This document shows positions 36,571 through 44,405 of a DNA stretch of 64,000 bases, piece after piece. The translations under genes were made by a program, and so were the position numbers. Positions within the stretch are counted from its first letter, which is position 1, and the number at the start of each line of letters is the position of its first letter. The stretch is from Pseudomonas fragi. GTDB taxonomy: Bacteria > Pseudomonadota > Gammaproteobacteria > Pseudomonadales > Pseudomonadaceae. The DNA is taken from assembly GCF_025426255.1 (NCBI RefSeq), contig NZ_CP104861.1, positions 2,232,001 to 2,296,000 of the forward strand. The letters run 5' to 3'. The notes below the pieces were generated by a model that ran no database searches, was not told where the DNA came from, and worked only from the letters and a program-made list of their open reading frames with translations.

Positions 36571-36613
36571 AGTGGTAAAATGTACCACTTCAAAACAGGC
36601 GTGTACCACTTCA
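36571..36613. promoter_or_regulatory. Iterated TGTACCACTTCA motif before the integrase gene
   Basis: TGTACCACTTCA occurs at 36581-36592 and 36602-36613, a 21 bp period (two helical turns), and AGTGGTA at 36571-36577 is an inverted partial copy. The site is between dusA and the integrase start, just where integrase arm sites or excisionase sites would be. They end four bases before the integrase ATG, so autoregulation is also possible. Confidence 0.55.
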
Positions 36614-36616
36614 TCT

Positions 36617-37741
36617 ATGGCAACCATCCGATCTAGAAAGCTAGCCGACGGCACGGTGCGTTATACCGCTCAGATCCGTGTAAAACGTGACGGGGCGCAA
36701 GTCTACCAAGAGAGCCTGACTTTCGCCCGTAAACAGGCCGCTCAGGCTTGGGCGCGTAAGCGCGAAGCCGAGTTGGATCAACCCGGGGCAATTGAGCGGG
36801 CAAACCGCACAGGGGCGACCGTCAAAGAAATGATCGATCGCTACATGGTCGAAATGGAAAAAGCCCGCGGCCTCGGCAAAACCAAGTTGGCCACGCTCAA
36901 GGCTATCAGCGAGTCCTACCTGGGCGAGGTAAATGACCAGGACTTGAGCTGCCAGATATTGGTTGAGTATGCGGTCTGGCGGATGGGGCCCGAAGGCGGT
37001 GGAGTGCTGCCTCAGACTGCTGGCAATGATTTGGCGCACCTTGGGGCTGTGCTTTCAATTGCTCGTCCGGCATGGGGCTATGAGGTCGACCCTCACCTGA
37101 TGGCCGATGCCCGTAAGGTGTTACGCAAGCTGGGCTACAACATGCGCAGTCGTGAACGTGACCGCCGCCCGACTCTGGATGAGTTGGATAGGCTGCTGGA
37201 GTACTTCCAATCGATTCAGGACAGGCGCCCGACTTCAATCAATATGCTCAAGATGACAGCGTTTGCCTTGTTCTCGACGCGGCGTCAGGAAGAAATCACC
37301 CGGATAAAGTGGGCGGATCTGGACGCGGAGGGGAGTAGAGTCCTGGTGCGGGATATGAAGAATCCCGGGCAAAAGATAGGCAATGATGTGTGGTGTCACC
37401 TGCCGCCAGAAGCCTTGGCCATCCTGCAGTCAATGCCAAAGACAGTAGACGTGATTTTCCCCTACAGTGCTGAGTCAACGTCTGCATCCTGGACACGGGC
37501 CTGCAGGTTTTTGGGGATTATCGATCTGCACTTTCACGACCTGCGTCATGAGGGTGTCAGTCGCTTGTTTGAAATGGATTGGGATATACCGAGGGTGGCC
37601 AGCGTTTCGGGGCACCGCGACTGGAACTCGATGCGTCGTTATACCCACCTGCGTGGACGGGGGGACGCTTATACAAACTGGAAGTGGTTGGATATTGTGG
37701 TGAAGGCGCCCGTGAAACTGGGCGCCCTGACCTTAAAGTGA
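36617..37741 (+). CDS. int: Tyrosine-type site-specific integrase (dusA-targeting type)
   Basis: The 374-residue protein has an N-terminal arm-binding-like domain (MATIRSRKLADGTVRYTAQI), a SAM-like core-binding domain and the catalytic domain: first arginine in FSTRRQEEITRI, HDLRHEGVSRLFE (HxxR), GHRDWNSMRRY with the nucleophilic tyrosine in RRYTHL. It would catalyse insertion at dusA and, with an excisionase, release. I start at 36617 because upstream in-frame codons lie inside the repeated motif; no Shine-Dalgarno is evident, suggesting weak translation. The gene points away from dusA and converges with the prtN-like gene. Confidence 0.93.
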   Translation: MATIRSRKLADGTVRYTAQIRVKRDGAQVYQESLTFARKQAAQAWARKREAELDQPGAIERANRTGATVKEMIDRYMVEMEKARGLGKTKLATLKAISESYLGEVNDQDLSCQILVEYAVWRMGPEGGGVLPQTAGNDLAHLGAVLSIARPAWGYEVDPHLMADARKVLRKLGYNMRSRERDRRPTLDELDRLLEYFQSIQDRRPTSINMLKMTAFALFSTRRQEEITRIKWADLDAEGSRVLVRDMKNPGQKIGNDVWCHLPPEALAILQSMPKTVDVIFPYSAESTSASWTRACRFLGIIDLHFHDLRHEGVSRLFEMDWDIPRVASVSGHRDWNSMRRYTHLRGRGDAYTNWKWLDIVVKAPVKLGALTLK

Positions 37742-37742
37742 T

Positions 37743-38018
37743 TTAACGCCTACGAGGTGCGCTGTTGAGCTGCTGACTCTCCTTCATCGCTGCAGCGCGC
37801 TGGCTGTCTAGGTACTCGGAAAGATCCGAGATATGAATCCCCTTGGCACTTTTCTGGCTAGCCTCCATCCGCGTGATGGGGATTTTAATCAGACCGGCCA
37901 TCACCTTGCGCTCAAACATATTGGTGGTCAGGTGGGTAAAGTAATCCGTGCAGACCTTATGCAAAGGGATTACCACTTGGGCATCGTATTGGGCCATCAG
38001 AACAAACAGAGTTTTCAA
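37743..38018 (-). CDS. PrtN-like pyocin activator family protein
   Basis: The 91-residue basic protein matches the PrtN family: [55 protein letters not shown]. PrtN activates pyocin gene expression in P. aeruginosa. The reading starts with TTG at 38018, coupled to the Arc-like gene stop (TTGA overlap); the family's conserved N-terminus (MxTLFxLMAQY) supports that codon over the internal ATG seven codons on. Whether it controls phage genes or host pyocins is unknown. Confidence 0.75.
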   Translation of the reverse strand: MKTLFVLMAQYDAQVVIPLHKVCTDYFTHLTTNMFERKVMAGLIKIPITRMEASQKSAKGIHISDLSEYLDSQRAAAMKESQQLNSAPRRR

Positions 38019-38233
38019 TTCCCGGCTTCCAGTTCAGCAATGCGATTTAGCAGTTGGGCAATAACCTTGTTCTTCTGATCGAGCACCAGTTCCAAGGTGA
38101 GCGAGCGTTCCAGGCGGTGGATTATTTCACCGTTCATGCTTCGTTGGTTTCTATAAGCGACGGTGGCAATTTCAGGACGAAGACCATCGGGTAACCGGAT
38201 TACAAACTTGTCTTGAGCGCGTGAGTCAGTCAT
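38015..38233 (-). CDS. Arc-like ribbon-helix-helix DNA-binding protein
   Basis: The 72-residue protein has the Arc/MetJ fold pattern: beta strand [15 protein letters not shown], then helices with [18 protein letters not shown], and a C-terminal coiled coil ([20 protein letters not shown]). It probably represses phage early genes, perhaps those of its own leftward operon. It overlaps neighbours at both ends (TAATG upstream, TTGA downstream), showing translational coupling. Confidence 0.83.
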   Translation of the reverse strand: MTDSRAQDKFVIRLPDGLRPEIATVAYRNQRSMNGEIIHRLERSLTLELVLDQKNKVIAQLLNRIAELEAGN

Positions 38234-38472
38234 TAGTTAGCTCCCAGGGACATGGATTTAGCGAGTAACTGCGCAACTACGGCAGCATCCCGTTCCGATA
38301 GCTCGCCCAAGGTCTGGGCCATGCTGCTCAAACTTTCCAGACGCACACGTGCCTCTGGTGTTTTGTGTACCAGGTAACCGATCACTGCAGCTCCGATAAT
38401 AGCGGTGGCCACCAGGTGTCTTGCCGGTGTGGTAGCCTTCGATTCGCTGCTGCTTTGGTTTGTCACTTTCAT
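38233..38472 (-). CDS. Small phage protein with one membrane segment
   Basis: The 79-residue product has a polar N-terminus, a hydrophobic stretch ([14 protein letters not shown]) near residues 25-38 and a helical C-terminus ([16 protein letters not shown]). GAGGA eight bases before the ATG at 38472 sets the start. It is coupled to the Arc-like gene by TAATG. I recognise no family. Confidence 0.65.
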   Translation of the reverse strand: MKVTNQSSSESKATTPARHLVATAIIGAAVIGYLVHKTPEARVRLESLSSMAQTLGELSERDAAVVAQLLAKSMSLGAN

Positions 38473-38535
38473 GGTGTAGTCCTCAGTGGTGGTTGGTGTC
38501 GGGGAGCTGTAACTCCTCGACACCGCATTTCGAAT

Positions 38536-41247
38536 TCAGGCTTTGAACTGCCAGCAGCTCACCGACTCAGGTGGGGGATTCACCAGGTTGTTTTTCCGCT
38601 GGCTGCTGTTAATGGCGCTGGATGTGGTGCGATTGATATCAATCAACTTGTGCGATCGGCATTCGCGCAGTAACTGACGCAAGGTGCCGATGTCTGCCAG
38701 CTTCTGACGATGTTCTGCCGCTATCTTGGCGAAGCCGTTGAGGTTGATCGCGATGACGTCTGGCTTCTTGCTGTGGTTAACCAACGGTTCGCTGGTGAGA
38801 GACTCCAGGTACTCATAGACCTGCCAGAACTCGACTACCGCTGGTGGATCCATGACGATTGCAGACTGGCGTTCGTGCGCCATTTCGATGATCTCTACAC
38901 GGGTGCTCATGATCATTGCGTCGGTCAATGGCAGCACCAGGGCAAGGCAATCAACAAGTGCAAGCATCATGCTGTGGTTCTTGACGATTCGAGCTGAGCT
39001 CAGCGTGCGCAACGAGCGCAGGTGCTCGCGGTGCTTAGGATAGGTTTCGGCGAACTTGGCCATAATCTGTGGTTCAAGACTGATGGCCTGAACAAGGAAG
39101 TTGCTGACCTCGTCTGTTGCCATCTGACTCAGTGCATCTGCGGCCGCGCTGCTTTCGGCTGTGATCTTTGGCTTGAGGAAGTGCAGTTTGACGATCCGAC
39201 TCATAATCGCTTCATTGCCAGTGACGGGAGCGTTTTGGCAGATTGCGATTGCTGCGCGGAACTCAGGCTCATAGGTTTCATTGGTGTTGTTTTTCACACC
39301 ACGGGTACCCAGCAGGCCGCCACCGAAGAAGTCTTTCAGCTCGTTCATATCGAACGATTTGTTATTTGATGCGTCGTTGTCGCGATCCCCTTCGATAAAC
39401 ACGACCGGCATCCCTGCGACCTGGCCCATCGCACGACTACGGCCTGATGCAGTACCTTTCATTGGGTCGAAGCCTTCGTAATGGGGCCGTCCGAAGAGTT
39501 TCCACAGGAACATAATCAACGTGGTCTTACCCGCGTCCGGTTCGCCAGTGGCCTCCAAGAACGGGAAGCTTTCGTACTGTTCCCGGATCTGTTCTGAGAA
39601 CAGCGAACCAAACCAAAACGTCAGTGCAGCCAGTCCCTTTTCGCCGAAGCACAGCCACAGCTTGGCCAGCCAGTCATCGCGATAGCCTTTGTTGGTTGCC
39701 TTGGGATTGATTTTTACGTTCTTGACCAGGCATTTAACCCGGCGCTTGCCGAACTCAAAGTAATCATCGGAATTGACCTGGTAAACGACACCGTTATGAC
39801 AGGCAAGACCATTGAAAATGTAAGCCTGATGTTCTTTGCTATACCCAACAAAGTCGATTGTTTCTACGGTTTTGATACCTTCGATTTGCTTCATTGAAAT
39901 CTGGTCAAGGTGCTTTTGGGCACCCAGCCATGTGGAGCTGGAGTAGAGAAGACGGGCTTTAAACTCGGTGCTCGATGAAAACTGTTTCAGGGTGAAAGTG
40001 ATCTTTTCGCTTGGAGCATCACCGTGCGGATTGATACGGACGTAATACCACGCCTCACCAGTTGCTTCGTTTAGTTGCTTGTAGAGCGTTTCAAAAGTGC
40101 AGTTCGCCAACTGCTTCAACGAGCAAGCGCTATCCAACGCTTTTTGTCGGGCTGCCTTTGCGTTCAGAAGCTGGTCGTCATGGTCATCGCTGTTGAGGAG
40201 TTCACGTTGTTCCTCATCGAGCTTGTGCAGATCAAACTTTGCCCAGTACAGGCGGTTGGCATAATCAAAGTGGAATTCGGATCCTTCCTTTTTTTGGTTA
40301 TAGATCAGCATCGCTTTTTCGCGGGCGGAGTCAGCCAACAACAGATCGCCTTGATGGCGAGCCGCATCCAGATCCTGCTGGCGGCGGTAAGCACGCTTAG
40401 ACTCGTCTGTTTCAAAATGCCAGCGTTGGTGCAGGTCGTTCCAGTCGACTTTGCGGCCGGGTTGCGGGATCAAGGACGCTTTACAGTTGAACCCCATTTC
40501 ACGGGCCTGTTTAACCCACTTCCTCACATACCGGCGCGTTTCAGGCTCGTTATCCAAAGCCCAGATGAGGGTTGGCAGTTTGCCGCCGCGCTGCCGCGAC
40601 AGTTCCTTTAACGCATCCACCGGGAAGTTGTTGTTGGACATGGCGGATACTGCCGCTATGCCGTTGTGTTCCAGGGCAATGGCGTCAAAGATCCCTTCGA
40701 CGATCCACAGTTCTTTGATGTTGACCAGGTCTACCGATGGCGGGCACCACCAGCCGCCGCTTGGGCTTTCGCCTTTTTTGAAACGGGCCTTCATATTTCC
40801 GAAGCGATCCGCCCGGTCAATCAGACGTTCCCAATAGCCCCCTTTGTCCAAAGGGAAACGAACCGTGGCGCTGCCGGCATTGAGCTTGTCGGAGTAGAAC
40901 GAGTCCTGGGTGAACCATCCATTGATTCGCTCGATTTGAAAGCCGCGGGCAAACTCCAAGTAAGCCCGCGCCGTTGCGTTTGGGTTGTCGCTTGTTGCGG
41001 GTACCCGTTTGCTCCAGTTCTCGAAAAGGTCTTTGTAAATCTCCTTGACGTGCATTGTGAATTTGCACTTTTCAGGACGCCCGCAAATGATCATCCAGGG
41101 TTCATCGTGGCGGGCGTACAGCAGCTTGTCTTTGTGGTTGCAGCTAGGGCAAACGCCCCCGCGCATGTACTGAGTGCCAGGGCGATGTTTCAGGCCGTAG
41201 TCAGCCTCAAGTCGCTGCAGGATGTCGTAGCGCAGATCTTCTCTCAT
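38536..41247 (-). CDS. Phage primase-helicase (zinc finger, Toprim-like and P-loop domains)
   Basis: The 903-residue protein starts with a zinc-ribbon (CPSCNHKDKL ... CGRPEKC), has a Toprim-like domain near residues 180-260 (LWIVEGIFDAIALEHNG, LIWALDNEPETRRY) and a C-terminal ATPase with Walker A ATGEPDAGKTTLIMFLW near residue 570 and VVFIEGDRDND as a possible Walker B. It should prime and unwind phage DNA, the replacement for the P2 gpA rolling-circle system. It is the largest early gene and lies 2 bases from the next gene upstream. Confidence 0.85.
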   Translation of the reverse strand: MREDLRYDILQRLEADYGLKHRPGTQYMRGGVCPSCNHKDKLLYARHDEPWMIICGRPEKCKFTMHVKEIYKDLFENWSKRVPATSDNPNATARAYLEFARGFQIERINGWFTQDSFYSDKLNAGSATVRFPLDKGGYWERLIDRADRFGNMKARFKKGESPSGGWWCPPSVDLVNIKELWIVEGIFDAIALEHNGIAAVSAMSNNNFPVDALKELSRQRGGKLPTLIWALDNEPETRRYVRKWVKQAREMGFNCKASLIPQPGRKVDWNDLHQRWHFETDESKRAYRRQQDLDAARHQGDLLLADSAREKAMLIYNQKKEGSEFHFDYANRLYWAKFDLHKLDEEQRELLNSDDHDDQLLNAKAARQKALDSACSLKQLANCTFETLYKQLNEATGEAWYYVRINPHGDAPSEKITFTLKQFSSSTEFKARLLYSSSTWLGAQKHLDQISMKQIEGIKTVETIDFVGYSKEHQAYIFNGLACHNGVVYQVNSDDYFEFGKRRVKCLVKNVKINPKATNKGYRDDWLAKLWLCFGEKGLAALTFWFGSLFSEQIREQYESFPFLEATGEPDAGKTTLIMFLWKLFGRPHYEGFDPMKGTASGRSRAMGQVAGMPVVFIEGDRDNDASNNKSFDMNELKDFFGGGLLGTRGVKNNTNETYEPEFRAAIAICQNAPVTGNEAIMSRIVKLHFLKPKITAESSAAADALSQMATDEVSNFLVQAISLEPQIMAKFAETYPKHREHLRSLRTLSSARIVKNHSMMLALVDCLALVLPLTDAMIMSTRVEIIEMAHERQSAIVMDPPAVVEFWQVYEYLESLTSEPLVNHSKKPDVIAINLNGFAKIAAEHRQKLADIGTLRQLLRECRSHKLIDINRTTSSAINSSQRKNNLVNPPPESVSCWQFKA

Positions 41248-41249
41248 GG

Positions 41250-41483
41250 TTACTTCACTGATTTAAGGCTGAGGGATAGGGCTGCCATCAGGCGTTTTTG
41301 TGCAGCCATTACCGGGACGTGGGCGAGGATTGCTCCATGGCGTAGACCGTCCGAGATCAAGCGGAATTGGTCTGCATACCAGTATTCATTGAGGTTTGAG
41401 CGGTACTGCTCACGCAGGGCCATCAGCAATGCTTCAGCCTCTACAGGTGGCAGTTGGGCGGTGACAATTACGGCGTTTCCCAT
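41250..41483 (-). CDS. Small phage protein, unknown function
   Basis: The 77-residue protein (MGNAVIVTAQLPPVEAEALL) is helical and shows no membrane segment or known motif. GAGG lies seven bases before the ATG at 41483; the adjacent ATG at 41486 is also possible. It lies two bases upstream of the primase-helicase gene and is probably co-translated with it. Confidence 0.65.
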   Translation of the reverse strand: MGNAVIVTAQLPPVEAEALLMALREQYRSNLNEYWYADQFRLISDGLRHGAILAHVPVMAAQKRLMAALSLSLKSVK

Positions 41484-41569
41484 CATGAAACCTCGAATGC
41501 GGGCGCAGCTCACCCAAACCCACTGGGTGTGGGGCAGGGGGTTAATTGGGTGGTGGTGTTACTGGGCTA

Positions 41570-42082
41570 TCAAGAAGCGGCGGTTGTGGTGCGCTGCGCA
41601 TGCAACTGGATAACAGCCAGCACTTCTGCATGCCTGGCAGCCATATGCTGGCTTTCGGCGCTCCGGATAGAGTCTGCTTCTTCTTGATCTATCACGCCGT
41701 CTTCAAGGGCTTGAGCAATGATCTGGTCTACAGTTCCGCGCTTGGCGGCCGTATCGACACACATGGTGTACAGCTCAACATTGTCGAGTGCTTCAGGATC
41801 AGTCAGAAGGACGAACATCCCGCCGTACATGGCTGCGACGTACTCAGGGTAATGAGATGTTCCCGTTACTAACTCCAGCTGAAAAACCTGCTCAGCGGTT
41901 AGTGGGCTGCTTTTGTTGTTTTCGTAGGCGTGGTTTTCAAACTTCTTTTGCTTCATGCCGAGTAGATCAGACGCGAATTTACAGCCGCCGGGCAAAGACC
42001 GAATCAGCTCGCTGACCACATCCCTGCGAGTTTTTAGAACGATGGTTTTCATCTTCTGTTTTTCCCTTTGAACCTTTGCCAT
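41570..42082 (-). CDS. YmfL-like phage regulatory protein (CII-position)
   Basis: The protein of up to 170 residues carries MKTIVLKTRRDVVSELIRSL, GCKFASDLLGMKQKKFENHAYENN and PEYVAAMYGGMFV, which match the YmfL family of putative phage regulators, with a helix-turn-helix-like N-terminus. It sits directly after the Cro-like gene (TAATG overlap) where CII-type activators are found. The start may be the coupled ATG at 42082 or the ATG ten codons later at 42052, where family similarity begins. Confidence 0.8.
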   Translation of the reverse strand: MAKVQREKQKMKTIVLKTRRDVVSELIRSLPGGCKFASDLLGMKQKKFENHAYENNKSSPLTAEQVFQLELVTGTSHYPEYVAAMYGGMFVLLTDPEALDNVELYTMCVDTAAKRGTVDQIIAQALEDGVIDQEEADSIRSAESQHMAARHAEVLAVIQLHAQRTTTAAS

Positions 42083-42282
42083 TACTGTTCAATTACGCCG
42101 TCTTTGATACCGAGTAACACTGCGGCGCGATGTGCCTCCCCACGGCGACCTTTGACCCTACCGTTCAATAGGTCGCTGACTAAATTTTTGTTCAAGTCGT
42201 GCTTGCGACTGAATTCAGCAATGCTGATTCCTCTGCGATCGAGAGCAGCACGGGCTTGCTCGGGCGTAACGGTGGCGGGCAT
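42082..42282 (-). CDS. Cro-like phage DNA-binding protein
   Basis: The 66-residue protein contains a helix-turn-helix (ISIAEFSRKHDLNKNLVSDL, LNGRVKGRRGEAHRAAVLLG) and diverges from the repressor gene, the position of Cro in lambdoid and P2-like phages. ATG at 42282 is preferred to the in-frame GTG at 42291. It would be the first gene of the leftward early operon. Confidence 0.82.
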   Translation of the reverse strand: MPATVTPEQARAALDRRGISIAEFSRKHDLNKNLVSDLLNGRVKGRRGEAHRAAVLLGIKDGVIEQ

Positions 42283-42337
42283 AGTGCTCACTCTGTTTAA
42301 TTGTGTTGGTTCTCGTTTGTCTGTGGTGATTCTTGGT

Positions 42338-42381
42338 CAAAAAAATGATCAAGTCAATGGTGGTGAGCAAAAAAATGATCA
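42338..42381. promoter_or_regulatory. Lysogeny control region: repeated CAAAAAAATGATCA operator-like sites
   Basis: CAAAAAAATGATCA occurs at 42338-42351 and 42368-42381, exactly 30 bp (three turns) apart, each ending in the palindrome TGATCA. The second copy overlaps the repressor start codon at 42375. This fits operators bound by the repressor or the Cro-like protein to set the switch between the divergent transcripts. Confidence 0.6.
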
Positions 42382-42722
42382 TAGCGGATAGGGTAGGTGA
42401 GCGCTTGAGGGAAGAGCGCGAGCGCTTAGGGCTCACTCAAACGGAGTTTGGAGTGCTTCTTGGCGTCAGCAGAGGGACCCAAAAAAACTACGAGTTGGGA
42501 GCTAACTCGCTTGATCTTCGATATGTTGCGGCACTCGAAGAGCATGGTGTTGACGCGGCATTCGTTTTGACAGGAAGGCGTTCTACGGCACTTGGTCAAC
42601 GGTTCACTCCTGGAGAGGAGGAGTTGATCGACCAGTTTCGAAGTATTGCCCCTAGTGATCAGGATGCGATCCGTCGATTTCTGAAAGCTATGGCCGACGA
42701 CGTAGCGCGTCAGAAAAATTAA
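42375..42722 (+). CDS. CI-like phage repressor (XRE family)
   Basis: The 115-residue protein has an XRE helix-turn-helix (RLREERERLGLTQTEFGVLL, GVSRGTQKNYELGANSLDL) and a short C-terminal tail without a LexA-like protease domain. Induction would therefore not be by simple RecA-driven self-cleavage. The start at 42375 follows GGTGAG at seven bases; longer readings from 42333 would put the operators inside the coding region. Confidence 0.85.
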   Translation: MIIADRVGERLREERERLGLTQTEFGVLLGVSRGTQKNYELGANSLDLRYVAALEEHGVDAAFVLTGRRSTALGQRFTPGEEELIDQFRSIAPSDQDAIRRFLKAMADDVARQKN

Positions 42723-42809
42723 CTGGTTCGGCATTTTTTTACTGGGTAACAATGCCGACTCCTGTCCCGATAACGTCGATTCAGCAATGCACTTATTGGA
42801 GTAGTAAGC

Positions 42810-42995
42810 ATGTTGGATCGTACGGAAACTGAATTCGCCTGCGTTGGATTCACTGAGGCTGAAGTGCTTGGCCTGTCCAAAATTGAACGTAGCCTAATTA
42901 GTCGATACCGCCTTTTGAGTGATCAGGAACAGCTTCAACTTCGTCGTTTGCTCGATGTATTGACCACCAATCCTGAAGCACAGTCGGCCATCTGA
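42810..42995 (+). CDS. Small phage protein, unknown function
   Basis: The 61-residue protein (MLDRTETEFACVGFTEAEVL) is helical, with no recognised domain. It follows the repressor in the same direction with GGAG upstream, so it is expressed or expressible in the lysogen. A hairpin terminator follows. Its C-terminal segment (SDQEQLQLRRLLDVL) resembles that of repressor-associated small proteins only in general character. Confidence 0.6.
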   Translation: MLDRTETEFACVGFTEAEVLGLSKIERSLISRYRLLSDQEQLQLRRLLDVLTTNPEAQSAI

Positions 42996-43018
42996 TAGGA
43001 CGCTTTAAGGGACGTGAT

Positions 43019-43045
43019 CGCCGACATCTTGAGTCGGCGGTTTAT
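43019..43045 (+). terminator. Hairpin terminator after the repressor operon
   Basis: CGCCGAC (43019-43025) pairs with GTCGGCG (43033-43039) around a seven base loop, followed by a short GTTTAT tract. It lies between convergent genes; the weak T-run makes it a moderate call. Confidence 0.5.
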
Positions 43046-43048
43046 GGG

Positions 43049-43306
43049 TCACGAGACTGCATGGGATGAGAGCTGCGCAAACAGTTCTTGCTGCTTGGCT
43101 TTAGGCATTTCTTTCAAACGATCGAGCAGCATTCTTTCGTATGACTGAGCTGATGGGCTTAAAGTATGGGAGAACGTAAGCTCCGCAACCCATGTATGTC
43201 CGCACATTGCATCTAGGCATTGGCAGTAGAGCTTTGAGAAATCAGTTGAGAAAGTTTCCCGCGAAGCGATACGCCCTTTGTGCCCACATTTACACACAAC
43301 TCTCAT
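43049..43306 (-). CDS. ogr: Ogr/Delta-like zinc-finger late-gene activator
   Basis: The 85-residue protein starts MRVVCKCGHKGRI and has YCQCLDAMCGHTWVAELTF, the cysteine pattern and aromatic stretch of the Ogr/Delta family that activates P2 and satellite late promoters through RNA polymerase alpha. GGAGGG at nine bases fixes the start at 43306. A TATAAT -10 element on the minus strand (43345-43340) suggests its own promoter in the gap behind the portal gene. Confidence 0.85.
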   Translation of the reverse strand: MRVVCKCGHKGRIASRETFSTDFSKLYCQCLDAMCGHTWVAELTFSHTLSPSAQSYERMLLDRLKEMPKAKQQELFAQLSSHAVS

Positions 43307-43339
43307 ATTGAGTCCCTCCCCAGGGTGCAATAATTTCCC

Positions 43340-43345
43340 ATTATA
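43340..43345 (-). promoter_or_regulatory. Probable -10 element of the ogr-like gene
   Basis: A perfect TATAAT reads on the minus strand here, 34 bases before the ogr-like start codon. The matching -35 is poor (TAAAAA-like), which would suit an activated or weak promoter. Confidence 0.4.
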
Positions 43346-43382
43346 TCGCTAATAGGCGCTTTTTTATTTTGCTCGTTGCGCT

Positions 43383-44405
43383 TTAGTTAGTGCTTTCTAT
43401 CGTCTTATCCTCTTCCCGCCACGCTATCCGCCGATCCTCCCGCAACACCTCATTGACCTGGTCAAACAGCTGGCAGATCGGGCGTATCTCGTTGCTGGTG
43501 TAGACCCGATCGATCTTTTCGATATCCCCAAAACCGCCGTTATTCTCCGGGATGATGCCCGCCAGTGCGGGGTTCATTCGCCAGGCCGCGATTACGTCGT
43601 TGCGGGTGATGTTCTTGACCTTCTCCAGTTCGTCTTTGGCCTGGAAATCGCCCACCGGGATGATCTGGATCGCCTCCTTGTCGCCGCCCGGGATGTTGAC
43701 GAACATTGAGCGGAAGTTACCCACGCCCTTGCTCGCGGTGATTTGTGCGCGCAGCTCGTCTTCGTCTTCTTCGGTCAGGTTCGGGTCGTTGGTGTAGAAG
43801 ATGTAACCCGCGTGTGCGCCGTTGCTGTAGTAGCGGCGGCGGAACAGGGTCGCGGCTTCGTTGAGTAATAGGGCCTGCAACCCGCCCAGGTAGTCGGGCA
43901 CGCCGTAGATGTTCTGTTCCACATCGTAGTCTTTGATATGGACGACTTCGTCTTGCTCAAACTCGTCCTCTTTGCCGTCCGGCAGCAGCATCACAAACCC
44001 GCCATCGACCTTTACCCGCATGTTGATAGCGGGCAGGTGCTCCAGCTCCAGGACTTCCCCAAACATATTGAATTGCTTGAGCAGGTAGGCTTCGCCAAAG
44101 ACCATAAAATCCAGGCCAGCACAGCGCATGGTGTGAACGCTGACGCCCTCTGAAGGGATGAACTCACGCAGCAGCAAGTTGCGCTTGAAGCCCGGAATGG
44201 CGCCGTGGTGCGCGTTTGCGCGCAACAGCTTGGCCAATCCCTGGCGAGACACTGGCGGCGTGTACAGGCGCCCGTCGTCGCTGGCAAAGATGCCGAGGTA
44301 TTGCCCGATGTTCTCGGTGAGTACCTGTTCCGGGGATCCGAACGAAAACGCACGCGTGCGCCCTCGTGCTGGTTTGCGTTGCTGCTGTTTTTTTGGCCGG
44401 GCCAT
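43383..44405 (-). CDS. Q: Phage portal protein (P2 gpQ-like)
   Basis: The 340-residue protein matches the PBSX/P2 portal family: FSFGSPEQVLTENIGQYLG near the N-terminus, VHIKDYDVEQNIYGVPDYLG, RRRYYSNGAHAGYIFYT and NNGGFGDIEKIDRV. Twelve copies form the DNA channel at the capsid vertex. It is leftward like P, as in P2. Its start lies inside the terminase reading frame, 242 bases before that frame ends, and has no clear Shine-Dalgarno, so it may depend on terminase translation. Confidence 0.93.
   Translation of the reverse strand: MARPKKQQQRKPARGRTRAFSFGSPEQVLTENIGQYLGIFASDDGRLYTPPVSRQGLAKLLRANAHHGAIPGFKRNLLLREFIPSEGVSVHTMRCAGLDFMVFGEAYLLKQFNMFGEVLELEHLPAINMRVKVDGGFVMLLPDGKEDEFEQDEVVHIKDYDVEQNIYGVPDYLGGLQALLLNEAATLFRRRYYSNGAHAGYIFYTNDPNLTEEDEDELRAQITASKGVGNFRSMFVNIPGGDKEAIQIIPVGDFQAKDELEKVKNITRNDVIAAWRMNPALAGIIPENNGGFGDIEKIDRVYTSNEIRPICQLFDQVNEVLREDRRIAWREEDKTIESTN

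Noticed and set aside
37743..38233. Toxin-antitoxin pair (Arc-like protein plus small partner)
   Set aside because: The partner resembles the PrtN activator family rather than any toxin, and both are in a leftward early phage operon.
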